Source of the DNA: Lamellibrachia satsuma | Lineage: Eukaryota; Annelida; Polychaeta; Sabellida; Siboglinidae | DNA length: 64,000 nucleotides | Reading direction: 5' to 3' | Assembly: GCA_033239005.1 (NCBI GenBank) | Contig: BSQZ01000072.1 | Coordinates: 293,501 to 357,500 of the forward strand | Shown: piece after piece, positions 48,596 through 59,527 of the stretch | Layout of the letters: each line of letters begins with the position of its first letter | Position numbering within the stretch: position 1 is the stretch's first letter | Translations under genes and position numbers: made by a program | The notes under the pieces: generated by a model | Told to the model about the DNA's origin: nothing | Seen by the model: only the letters and a program-made list of their open reading frames with translations | Database searches by the model: none

Positions 48596-51070
48596 GCGAC
48601 GTGGATACGGCCGTTTGTGACACGAATCATGACTACATACATCGGACATAATTATAGGCGAGTTTAACAAAATTGTAGAAGAAGTTATGTCGAACGAATG
48701 GACACATCAGTGAAAACAACGGGTGACATTTGTAAGTGCAGAACCGGAAATGGAGGGTTACACAGTGTACACCTGTAATGCTGGTGGAGCGAAGCCCATA
48801 TATATATCACTGTGGAACTTTGTGGAAAACCTGTGTTTATGCAACTGGAAACAGGATCCACAAAGTCGCTTATCCCAGAATCGCTATACCAGGAACATTT
48901 GGAATATCGAACAGTAAACAAAAGTGACGTCATGCTATGTACCTAGTACAACGAACCTATGCCTCACATTGGGGTTGTCATATTTGATGTGAAATATGAT
49001 GATCAGGCAGTTCAGTTGTCAGCGTTTGTCGTTAAGGGCGACACAACACCTCTACTTGGAAGAGGCTGGCTTAAGGTACTGAAACTGAACAGGACCAACA
49101 TCGTCGCTGCTACAGGAAGTGAGGGCTATTCGGTGAATGCAGTGTTGGAGAAACACAAAGAAGTATTCCAGGAAGGAACGAGTACAATCCTAGGCTGCAA
49201 GTCGCTTCCTGCGCATGCATACGGGGTAAGCAGTTCTCCAAGTATCTTCCAGTCGGTTATGGATCAGATTCTGCAGTGCATGGATCATGTCGTGTGCTTC
49301 ATAGATGACACCTTGATCACGACTGAGTAGGAGCAGGAACATCTCCTTGTTCTGGATGAAGTACTCATATGCCTTGAGCAGCGTGGAGTTCGCGTGAATC
49401 AGGACAAGTGTTCATTTGCTCAGAAATCCGTGGAGTATCTAGGTCATCGAGTGGCCGCGGAGGGTATTCAACCGACATCTGAAAGCGATCATAGTAGTTC
49501 AGAAACCAAGCGACGTCAAGCAGTTGCATTCCTACTTGGGGATGGTCAACTACTATACTAAGTTTGTAACCCGGATATCTACTGAATTGCGTCCACTTCT
49601 GTTGATGAAGGACCGTAAGTGGAAGTGGTCCCCAGAATATGACAAGGCCATAGAACAGTGCAACAAGCTGTTGTCATAGGAAGTGCATGTTCACTACGAC
49701 AAACGTAGGCCATTATGGTAGGCTACAGATGCTTCACCGGTTAGAGTCGATGCGGTGTTGTCACACATGGAGAACGGAGACGAAAAGCCGATTGCGTTTC
49801 CGTCAAGAACACTATCGTCGAGGGAGTGTAACTACGCGCACTAAAGAAGGAGGCGTTGTCAATCATCTATAAAATTAAGAAATTCCACCAGTACCTGTAT
49901 GGAAGAGCGGTCACATTGATCACGGATCATATGCGTTTGGTGACGATTCTCGGCCCCAAAACAGTTGAGCCAATATTAGCAGCACTACGGATGCAACGTT
50001 GGGCGCTCATGTTACAAGCGTCCAACTACGAGATAGAGTACCGGAAGTCTGAGGATCACGAGAACGCCGATGCATTGTCGCGCTTGCCACCGCCTGGGGA
50101 GAGTATCACAAAGGAGCCTGGAATCTTCCAAGTGTCATATCTTCCCGAATTACCTGTCCAGAGAAAAAACGCCCGAGATCCAGTGCTGTCGCGAGTACCG
50201 GACCTCAGTTCACTGCGCATGAATTCAAGACATTTATGGAGATGAACAGAGTCAAGCATACCCGACTTGCTCCGTCTCACCCAGCATAAAACGGCGCTGC
50301 AGAACGTTGTGTTCATACGGTGAAGCAGGGTCTTCGAAAACACTCCGCAGGAATAAATCTTTCGAAAGAACATCTAACTTCCTGTTGCGATATCGCTGCA
50401 CGTCATACTTCGTAACCGCAGAACTGTTCCTAAAACGTGAGACTCAGTAACCGTAGAACTATTCCAAAAACGTCATAATCCTTAATCGCAGAACTATTCC
50501 TAAAGCGTCATACTCCGTAACCGTAGAACTATTCCAAAAACGTCATAATCCTTAATCGCAGAACTATTCCTAAAGCGTCATACTCCGTAACCGTAGAACT
50601 ATTCCAAAAACGTCATAATCCTTAATCGCAGAACTATTCCTAAAGCGTCATACTCCGTAACCGTAGAACTATTCCTAAAACGTCATACTCCGTAATCGCA
50701 GAACTATTCCTAAAACGTCACACTCCGTAACCTCACAACTATTCCTAAAACGTCATACTCCGTAACCGCTATTTCTAAAACGCAGAGTGCGAAACATGGT
50801 TTGTTTGCTGAAGCCTCACGAGGACATGGAGGAGAAACAGCAGAAACAGTCGTGGCAACATGATGGCAGTGGTGTCAGTTTATGTGCGTCGAGGTGGTCG
50901 AGAAAAGTGGATCCCGGGTAAGATCATAAGGCGGTTGGGGCCGCTGACTTACTGACAACGTCGCTGTGTGCACGTACATCACTTGAGGTTAACTGCTGAA
51001 AGCGATTCGTATCGGTCTGTATTTGAGAATGCAGTGCGGGTGATTCCGAATGTGTTGGACTCGGTCAGCG
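48596..51070 (+). pseudogene. Ty3/gypsy-type pol relic
   Basis: Order of pieces: leader-like attggcgacgtggatacgg at 48596; retropepsin (KPIYI, VFMQLETGSTKSLIPESLYQ, then VVKGDTTPLLGRGWLKVLKL) with ETG instead of the catalytic DTG; RT palm YGVSSSPSIFQSVMDQILQC then VVCFIDDTLITT; RT end VEYLGHRVAAEGIQPT; RNase H TDASPVGVGAVLSHM; integrase end EFKTFMEMNRVKHTRLAPSH and, near 50880, YVRRGGREKWIPGKIIRRLG. About 150 residues of RT and much of the integrase core are deleted, and stops and frameshifts are frequent. No intact LTR pair. Described as a dead element only. Confidence 0.85.
50396..50790. repeat. 35-bp tandem repeat with 70-bp higher order, inside the gypsy integrase
   Basis: About 11 units of ccgtagaactattcc..aaacgtcata and tcgcagaactattcctaaag alternating at 50451, 50486, 50521, 50556, 50591 and so on. 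The integrase reading resumes after the array. Confidence 0.93.
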
Positions 51071-51084
51071 TTACATACTGGCGT

Positions 51085-51275
51085 TATACCGTAAGGTCCT
51101 GCCATCTATTGACTATGTCAAGTAAAGAACCGTTGAATCGGTGTCGCTATAATGCTATGGCATGTAACAATGATTTTACGAGCGATTATTAAAAAGTGTG
51201 CTTCCCGCCCAGTTCGTGACTTTTGTGCTGAATTCTTCAAAATATAGTAACGACCGGCAAAGATACTACACATAC
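51085..51275 (+). repeat. repeat X, probable 3' LTR remnant
   Basis: ggcgttataccgtaagg to aaagatactaca matches 42797-42985. It lies just beyond the integrase end and finishes with gatactaca, the same word that precedes the leader-like sequence at 48596. That fits an LTR terminus. Confidence 0.55.
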
Positions 51276-51795
51276 TTATCAGACCAAAGAAATGTCAAAA
51301 TAAGCATATGCCGATCGACGCATTTATTTGAAATGAGATGGCATGCAATGAATAATTGAGTTATGAAGCGCTGACGTCAACACTGAGATTGCTTCGAATA
51401 TTAAGGGTCACGTGTAATAATTCCTGTTATACAGTCATGCTTAAATACAAACCACCATCACAGTTCGCATGTTTATCGACATTATATGATACGACCCTTT
51501 CTGTCATTAAAATGTTCATATGATTCTATCAAATATGAACTTTGGCTGAACATTCTCCCGGTTGTCAATTAACACAACATATATATTCAGATGCCATTTT
51601 GGTATAAGGTAAATACGTGAGTGGTAAGTAATTAAATAGCTGAGTGGAATCTCAATGTGTTATTGCTTAAAGAATGTTGTCATCAAATTGCGTTAGACAA
51701 TTTCCATTGACCCTTGACAGATTCTCCGTGAATCAACAACAGTGACTCCACCTGACAGGTCACGTTGTACATTTCGCAGTAAAGAAACGGCGACT

Positions 51796-52158
51796 GCAAA
51801 CTCTCCACCAGTGGCGCCACGTAGTGAATGTAATATAAGTCACGATTTCACCACTGCTACAACTCACATCTGATGTGCAGATTCTGCAAATCGTCATTTC
51901 ATTTGGTAAACTCCTAATGTTTGTCAATAAATCTCTCAATTTCAGTTGCATACAATTGTAGTGTTTGCGTTGGAAACGTGTATAAGGACAAAATAATGTT
52001 CGTTTGCAGTGACGTCAGTCGCGTAACAACTCGTAGACAGCAATCGCGTTGTCCAGCCAACCAGGTGGTTTATACCACTCCGCACTGTCCATTTTGAATT
52101 TCTAATCAAGGTGTGGCAGTGGGGATATGGTGAGTGGCGCCACTGACGGGGAGTTTGC
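51796..52158. mobile_element. MITE-like element with 25-bp terminal inverted repeats
   Basis: Left gcaaactctccaccagtggc plus gccac; right is the reverse complement of gcaaactccccgtcagtggc plus gccac, with about 3 mismatches. 363 bp, no ORF. Confidence 0.7.
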
Positions 52159-52610
52159 GGAGCGAGACAGGCATACGACATGACATTTCTACATGCAACA
52201 CAAACATGAATTCACCGAATTTATAACCTTGTCTATTAATAAAACTAACCCAGTTTATACACACTACCACAACGCAACCAACAGCAGGACTTCAGCTAAT
52301 AATTTAAATACTTGCCAGATGGCTCCAAAACATAAGTATATATTATTGATTTGGAAACAAATCACGCATATACACAAAATAAATAATTCCTCAAGTGTGG
52401 CCGTTTTGTCGACTGCAAATGGAAACATTTGGTTGAAAGAAAGACTCCATCAGTATTGTGTGTCGTTTGATATCTTACCAGGAAGCATGTTGCTTCGACT
52501 GGGAAAAACCATCTACTCTTCCTAATCAGACAGGTCACAATCGGGAATTATCCATACAATCTGGAATTACCCCTAAACGTCGGAATTAGGGGAAGTGGGG
52601 CACAGTGAGA
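52159..52610. other. no gene supported
   Basis: A 110-codon ORF at 52193 has no recognisable domain. Repeated cggaattagggg/ggaattaccc words occur at 52540-52590. Confidence 0.4.
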
Positions 52611-52695
52611 CATATCAGTTTGGAATGGGCACATGTCAGTTTGGAATGGGCACATATCAGTTTGGAATGGGCACATATCAGTTTGGAATGGGCAC
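52611..52695. repeat. 21-bp tandem repeat, 4 copies
   Basis: catatcagtttggaatgggc plus a, at 52611, 52632, 52653 and 52674. Confidence 0.93.
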
Positions 52696-52853
52696 ATACC
52701 TGTAATGCCAAGAGATTACAAAACACCGAATAGAATCAGGTTGTAGACTATGAAGAAGAAGCTATCGAAAACAAATTGTGTCAATGTGCCCCACTAGTGG
52801 GGTTGTTTGAGACAGTACATGTGGCAGAGTGAGTCATAATGTGGGAGAGACCC

Positions 52854-53214
<361 letters not shown>

Positions 53215-53219
53215 ATTAA

Positions 53220-54735
53220 ACAGGACGCCATCAGTTTTATTTGCATTAACACAATTTATTAATTTATTATTAAACAATAAAGCAGTTGACAAAATTAACG
53301 ACGATAAATGCTGACAGTTGAATGGCTGTATATGCGGCCCCTCCATTGTGTTTAGCGCATGTCAATGTTTCCAAACTCAACTTAGTTATCTGAAATTCAT
53401 GGCATTAGAAATTTACCTGACATTTTCTGCAAGCATACAAGAAGCTGAGTGCATACTCATTATCCTCATCATTTTCTTTGAGTACTTTGCCAGTGTTATT
53501 ATGTTGACTGTTATTTGTGTCATATGACTCAACGAGGACTCAGTCAACCTCTGCTGGTTCACTGTCTAAGTCTTCATTAAGTTCAATACAAGGATAACTA
53601 TCTAACCAGACACACCAGTTTCATTACAAAAAAATGACTGGATAACTTCTTAATAGCAACACACATTCTGGAATTACCCAGGCACTCTATAATTGTTCAC
53701 ATGGATATTGTGTTGCAAATAAGTATTATTTACGAGGCGTCCTAAATCTCATACGTGTTTTTCTACAGTGATGGTCAGTCTAAGTTGACGGCAATAAGAA
53801 TAACTAAGAATGTCAAACACGTCGGAATTACACAGATATATGGAAATTTATGGTTGTGTTTACGAAGTTTCAAACGGCTTCAGTGACATCAACTCTCACT
53901 TATTATTTTGTTTATCGTGGATCCTCTACTCTCTTCTCGTTGTCGGTAATGTTGTCACGAAGGCAGGGACACCAGGTGATGGTAGATTGATTAAAGTGTT
54001 TACTCCAGGGGATGGCAACCTTTTTGGATGCAATGCCACATTAGAGACGTCGGATTTGTCAACGGGTCAGGTGTAGGCCTATTTTTGAGGTTATCGTTAG
54101 TCTGTCCGTTGATATTTAGCTGACAGATTATTGCGTTGTTGTATATCTTATATTTAGGTGAATGTCCAGTTAATACCATAATCATGTTAATAATAACATA
54201 TTTAATCAAATGTAAATATAAGTGTAAATATGCCCAATCTCCTTGCAACATGGTAGCATATTGAATATACTCAAGTAGTTGCCTCACTGTTCTGCAGTTG
54301 TCCTTCCAGTCGCTTTGGGGCTGGCGTTGCTTTCTGGAGAGGTTGGATTTATGAGAGATGCTGCCATCTTAGCCTTCATTGTTGGAGGTACGCTGCTGCC
54401 AGTTAAATGCAGTACTTGGGGCTTTTCCTGCATTACTGTCGACAACATGACAATTGTTCAACTTTCGGAGGAAAAAGAGGTCGTTGCCTTGTGCCACTGC
54501 TTTGGAAACAGCAACGCACCCAGCTTGAAGCGTTAGATAATTTGCTTTACATCCACCGGGCATGGAGGGCGGTGGGTGTCGCAGACCAGCGCTTCTCCAA
54601 AGTAGATCAGGAGCAGTTCCTTTTAATCATCTTTCGTATGAAGCACCTCTAGGTCACCGATAGCAATCAGTTTCATATACTGCACCAAAACATTCGACAG
54701 CATCCACACACCCTATTTGTGGGGGAATCCCACAA
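53220..54735. other. no gene recognised
   Basis: Several short ORFs (53318, 53810, 54279) with hydrophobic stretches but no domain or splice support. Possibly old transposon DNA. Confidence 0.4.
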
Positions 54736-54739
54736 AACA

Positions 54740-55190
54740 TAGTATCGACAGTCGAGACAATCTATGAAAACTCGAGATGTTGTGTCAAGACAGAAGTGGG
54801 CTTCAGCGACTGTTTCCATGTGGACTTATGTCAGACAAGGCTGCATCCCTTCTGTCGTTATCTTCGCCGTTGCCATCGACTGGGACATACGTCTGGCAAA
54901 CTGAGGAAATCAGGGTACTGTGCGGGTTAAAGAAGAATGTATGTCAAACCTGGACTTTGCCGATGACATTGTCGCCCTCTTAGACAGCACCTACGTCTCG
55001 TTGAGTCAGTCAGCAGCTATGTTGAGAAGTTGGGACTTATCATCGATGACACGAAGACAAGAGCCCATGTTGACAGGGGAGAATCAAACACCCATATATG
55101 AGTTTATCAACCAGAACACAGTAGTTCCATCAACAACCAAGGAATCACTGAGCTTCAGAGTATGGAAGGCGTCATTCAATCAGTTGGGGT
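54740..55190 (+). pseudogene. RT relic of a fourth non-LTR lineage
   Basis: Frames around TYVRQGCIPSVVIFAVAIDW and then NLDFADDIVALLD give the VRQGC and FADD boxes of reverse transcriptase. A decayed LGL-I---KT segment follows. The style (DLDFADDIALL) is that of a lineage separate from the CR1-like copies. Only about 450 bp survive. Confidence 0.65.
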
Positions 55191-55534
55191 AGAATTTGGA
55201 ACAATGTAGCGTTTATACCAATCTTACGCGATAGCAGTTGCCGTCAACAATTTTGTCCGTTGTAGCGAACGTTGCAAGCGAAATTAATTCGGGCTTAAAT
55301 AATCGAAAATCGAACACAATTTTCAGCAATCCTGCCATATATAGAAATAGTAATATATCTAAATATGATGACAGGTGTTTGTTTCATAGACGATCTGTGT
55401 CATTTGGGGTGCCATTATCAGTATCACCGCCTTCAGCAAACAGATACCAAAGAATATAAAAAGGATGTCGATTACAAAACTATTACAATGCTTATACGTA
55501 TAATGCATCAACGTACAATTTCTTCTACAAGCAT

Positions 55535-55620
55535 GAGTGACGGTCACCTCGGGTCACGGTCACACGAGTGACGGTCACCTCTGGTCACGATCACACGAGT
55601 GACGGTCACCTCGGGTCAAG
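55535..55620. repeat. 31-bp tandem repeat with internal dyad, 2.8 copies
   Basis: gagtgacggtcacctcgggt plus cacggtcacac at 55535, 55566 and 55597. gtgac..gtcac makes each unit partly self-complementary. Confidence 0.88.
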
Positions 55621-55762
55621 GAGCTTTTGGGTTTCCATTTGAAAAACACTTTTATCGGAAACCGTCACGGGAAAGCCCATGTGGTGACGAAATCGCCGTT
55701 GTCCAAAGGACTGCCTTGCAACTGCGATGACCAGGCAGCCAATTCTTGGGTACCAGGAAAGT

Positions 55763-56147
55763 GTGTTGCTACGTTTCTTCTCGCAGTGAAACGTACATAT
55801 TATATGTAGATCCTACTTGTTTATATTCACTGGCTGCATTGGGTGAAATCGGCTCTGCTGGTGCCAAGCCCACGGCCAAGGGTATAATTACTGCGTGGCC
55901 GTGCTGTTGGACCCACCTGTTGGCCTATATGTTTTGATTCATCAGAGCGAGGTGTTCTGATGTATTACCTGTGGCGATCGCGTATGGTACGTATTGTGTT
56001 GCGTGTCACTAGCATCTTCGTGAAAGGTGAGAGGCTTTTATCATACATTATGCGTGACTCTTACGTGGCTCCTTCTCTACAAGAGTCTGAGCGGTGAAGG
56101 TGCCCTGGTTAAAGTGTCGACGTCGCACACAAATACGCACGCACGTA

Positions 56148-56239
<92 letters not shown>

Positions 56240-56400
56240 CACACATGCGTCGGCATCGCACACTCGTCAGTTCTGTTACCAATGTATTTTCTGGCAAAGG
56301 CGCAATTGGTTTATATAGTTAACTATAACGACATTGTCTAATTTATTTAATTTCCCGTTTATACGCACTTATTTAGTAAAAATTCATATCTTACATTCCG
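55763..56400 (+). repeat. dispersed repeat family E, copy 1
   Basis: 55763-56085 matches 57137-57470 closely (cgtttcttctcgcagtgaaa, ctagcatcttcgtgaaaggt, cctatatgttttgattcat). 56086-56400 matches 58365-58545 (tagttaac.. ttatttagtaaaa). A microsatellite at 56137-56236 splits the second part. Roughly 640 bp; LTR-like size, no coding. Confidence 0.8.
56137..56236. repeat. (ACGC)n(AC)n microsatellite within repeat E
   Basis: About 10 ACGC units and 30 AC units, inserted between gtcgcacac and catgcgtcggcatcgcac. The homologous position at 58400 has no expansion. Confidence 0.97.
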
Positions 56401-56409
56401 TATGTATGC

Positions 56410-57130
56410 GGGAGGTCTCCATTTTCAGAGGGTTGACGATTTCATTTAGTTTATAAAAATTAAAAACATGTTGTTAAATAACCAAAGAATATTGTGCATA
56501 TGTGTTGTGCAACACAAGAGTGTGACAAATTCTGTCATTCATACTCGAAGTAGTAAAATGTGCGACCCCTACACCCATTTTATTGTTCGCCATAAACACA
56601 GTACATGTACGTCTACTCCCTCTCTCTGCGTCTCCTCCTTCTACACTGTCTTCTCCAACCACATCCGACTTTTCCTCTCCAGAATCATCGTCCGATGATT
56701 CGTCCTCCTCCACATACGATGTGTCCAAGCATGTGTCTACGCAACCACGGCTTGTGGATTCCTTGGAGCAGCACGGATGATGGCACGCTGTTTCATGGAG
56801 GAAGATCCTGCCATTAAACACCTTGGCGGCGTATGCAGTGGCTATTCCCTTCACTGCATCATTGTTGGCCATTGTGATGTCTGCCTTGCCTACCAGGAGA
56901 TAGTCCCATGCCGAGTCCCAGCCCGTTGCCCACGAAATCATATTTTGTGTTCCTGTGCAGAGCTTTCTTTAAACACAACTACCATGTAGGGTGAAAATGG
57001 GCAATCTGTCCAATTTACTTTCATTGACTATGAGACAGGACAATGATTGCCACTGTGCACACTGTCTTGAACATACTGCGCCTACAGCAGTGTACACAGC
57101 CAGGAAGTGCATTACAACAACAGTGTACAG
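56410..57130. other. no gene supported
   Basis: The minus strand carries a 155-codon ORF (56474-56941) with an acidic Ser/Asp/Glu stretch, but no recognisable domain and no conserved neighbours. I do not call it a gene. Confidence 0.4.
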
Positions 57131-57136
57131 ACACGA

Positions 57137-57470
57137 GTGTGCGTTGTTACGTTTCTTCTCGCAGTGAAACGTATGTATTATATGTAGGCCCTACTTGCTT
57201 ATGTTCACTGGCTTCATTGGGTGAATTCGGCTCCGCTGGTGCCAAGCCCTCGGCTTAGGGTGTAGTTACTGCATGGCCGCGCTGTTGGACGCACCTGTTG
57301 GCCTATATGTTTTGATTCATGAGAGCGAGGTGTTCTGATGTATTATCGGTGCCGATCGCGTATGGTACGTATTGTGTGTGTTGCGTGTCACTAGCATCTT
57401 CGTGAAAGGTGAAACACTTCTACTATACATTATGCGTGACTCTTACGTTGCTCCTTCTCTTTGGGTATAT
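57137..57470 (+). repeat. dispersed repeat family E, copy 2, left part
   Basis: Near-identical in order to 55763-56085, ending cgttgctccttctctttggg. The remainder of the unit appears again from about 58145-58545, beyond an RT relic. Confidence 0.82.
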
Positions 57471-57474
57471 ATAT

Positions 57475-57995
57475 AACCATGTGTAATTTATACTCGAAGT
57501 ATCATTTATACTCAAAATTGACCAGGCAAATTTAACAACCAGTGCTTATTTCAATTTAGTTAGACCCCAGTTAGATTATGCCGCTGCCATATGGGACCTC
57601 TACACACAAACGTACAAAAACAAAATAGAGATGGTCCAATGACGGCAGCACGGTATGTTTGTAACTACAACCGTGAAGCAAGTGTCACCACTATGATCAA
57701 ACACTTGCACTGGCGCAGCCTCCAACAAAGGAGAACCAACATCCGCCTTGTCATGTTATATAAGACATTATATGGCATAGTCGCCCTGGACCACTTCCCC
57801 CAACTTATACCCTTGGTGAGACCCTCCCGACACACGCATTCTGAAGCTTTTCACTTCCTCTTAATCACAAAGCAATTAATCCATTATAGCTTTTTACCTC
57901 GTACAATAGCCAATTGGAATAACCTGCCAGCCAACGCAGCTACAGCGCCAAGTTTGGAGATTTTCAGACAGAAGATCTCCAGCTTGCAACATTAA
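57475..57995 (+). pseudogene. non-LTR RT C-terminal relic, inserted in repeat E copy 2
   Basis: AYFNLVRPQLDYAAAIWDLY, then after a frameshift AARYVCNYNREASVTTMIKH, HWRSLQQRRTNIRLVMLYKT and YSFLPRTIANWNNLPANAAT with APSLEIF. This is the standard C-terminal end of L2/CR1-superfamily RT. The RT palm is missing (5' truncation). Its 3' flank, to about 58140, has no further coding. Confidence 0.8.
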
Positions 57996-58144
57996 TTGAT
58001 ATTGCATTTTTCACGCAATCAACTTTTCCTCTCCTCAAATTGCAGTTTTAAACGCACACTATCATCTTTTCTCTTACAGCACTTTAGCACGTGTGCACAC
58101 ACACCGAGTCTATAAGCCTTGAAGAGAGGGTTGAGGGTTGACTC

Positions 58145-58545
58145 GTACCCGGAAGAAGAAGTGTTGTTCGGTCAGCCTCCGTAATGTCTGTGTATCAACT
58201 GCATACATATTTGACCGACAGTCTCCAAATGATGACATTTACCTACATACCAGATTTTTTTAAGTTGTTTGATTTTAATTTAATTTGTTTTCCCTCCAAA
58301 GTAGACTGATTGACACGTAACTGGCCGAAAGTGGACAGTAATTGTTTCATTCCCCTGTACACGGTCGAGCGGTGAAGATTTAGTGTCTTGGTTACTGCGT
58401 CGGCGTCGCACACGCTCAGTTCTGCTACCCTTGTGTTTTTCTGACAAAGGCAAATTGGTTTACATAGTTAACTGTTGTGACATTGCCTAATGCATTTAAT
58501 TTCCCGTTTATGTCCACTTATTTAGTAAAATGTTATTTCTTGCGG
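58145..58545 (+). repeat. dispersed repeat family E, copy 2, right part
   Basis: gttcggtcagcctccgtaat resembles gttccgtctgccttcgtgat in copy 3 (62769). 58365-58545 matches 56086-56400 without the microsatellite. Confidence 0.6.
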
Positions 58546-59525
58546 TCGTTTAAAGTGCGTTGAGTGCATGGGGCGCCACTGCGCTAAAAGTGTAAATATT
58601 GACATAGAACTATTACGCTAGATTGTGTTACAAATATAGATCTGTCACAGACTTCACGGCCATATTTTCTTACGTTTTACCCATTCGGTTCGCCCTACAT
58701 CACTTTGAAGCGGTGTCACATTCACGACTATAGCACAGAAGTTGAGCAGCGGTCGGAGCCCGACTCAAGGGAAACGAAGAGAGACTCTAAGCGGTTACTC
58801 AGCTGGATTATGATTGATTTTGTGGGGGCCTTTATACGTGTGTGTGTGGGGGGGGGGGCTGGTACGAACATATCATAACAATTTTGTACCATGGTTAATC
58901 CCGCACTGCTTATTTCATGAACTACTTTAGAATCCCGACAAAGGAACTTGAAGCTATTTATTCGAAACAAGGGGTTATCACATTTTTAGGGAGGAACAAA
59001 GCCCAGTTTCTAAAAGACAGTTTTGTTATCAAATGCTACCATACTTGTCAATTCTCCGTTATTCGTACATAGTCTCCGTCATTTTGATATACCTCAAAAA
59101 TCTCCGTCCCTGAGATTGGAATCTCCGTCATTTGATGTTCAACGGACACAACCATTGCGAAGAGTTTTTTTTTATTATTTTCCGTTTAGTGAATCGTGCT
59201 GTTTATCCGCATGGCGGGTTGTTGCCAGTTGCATGAAATGATCACGGTGGTAATTTGTTATACTCATATTGTGCACGTAATGTCAACACATCATATTTAA
59301 AACTATTTGAAATCAAATGAAACATCTAAAGGAAAGTAAGTGCTTCTTATGCACACGTTAAGTGGCTAGCTAGTGTATGAGCAACATTAAAAACGATATC
59401 CTAAAACACAATGGCTACCAATTTTTAAAACAAAATAATCTAATTATCGTTACAGTCATGTTTCGCTTCTCTGCCTTCGACATGGCCACCGACGCAAACC
59501 TGCTTCGAGTCTTGTTAAATCTTGA
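58546..59525. other. no gene recognised
   Basis: Includes a short G run near 58848 and several repeats of ctccgtcat-like words (59050-59140). No domain seen. Confidence 0.45.
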
Positions 59526-59527
59526 AA

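Noticed and set aside
56474..56941. 155-codon minus-strand ORF with acidic low-complexity stretch
   Set aside because: No domain; flanked by repeat E copies; likely chance or old transposon DNA.
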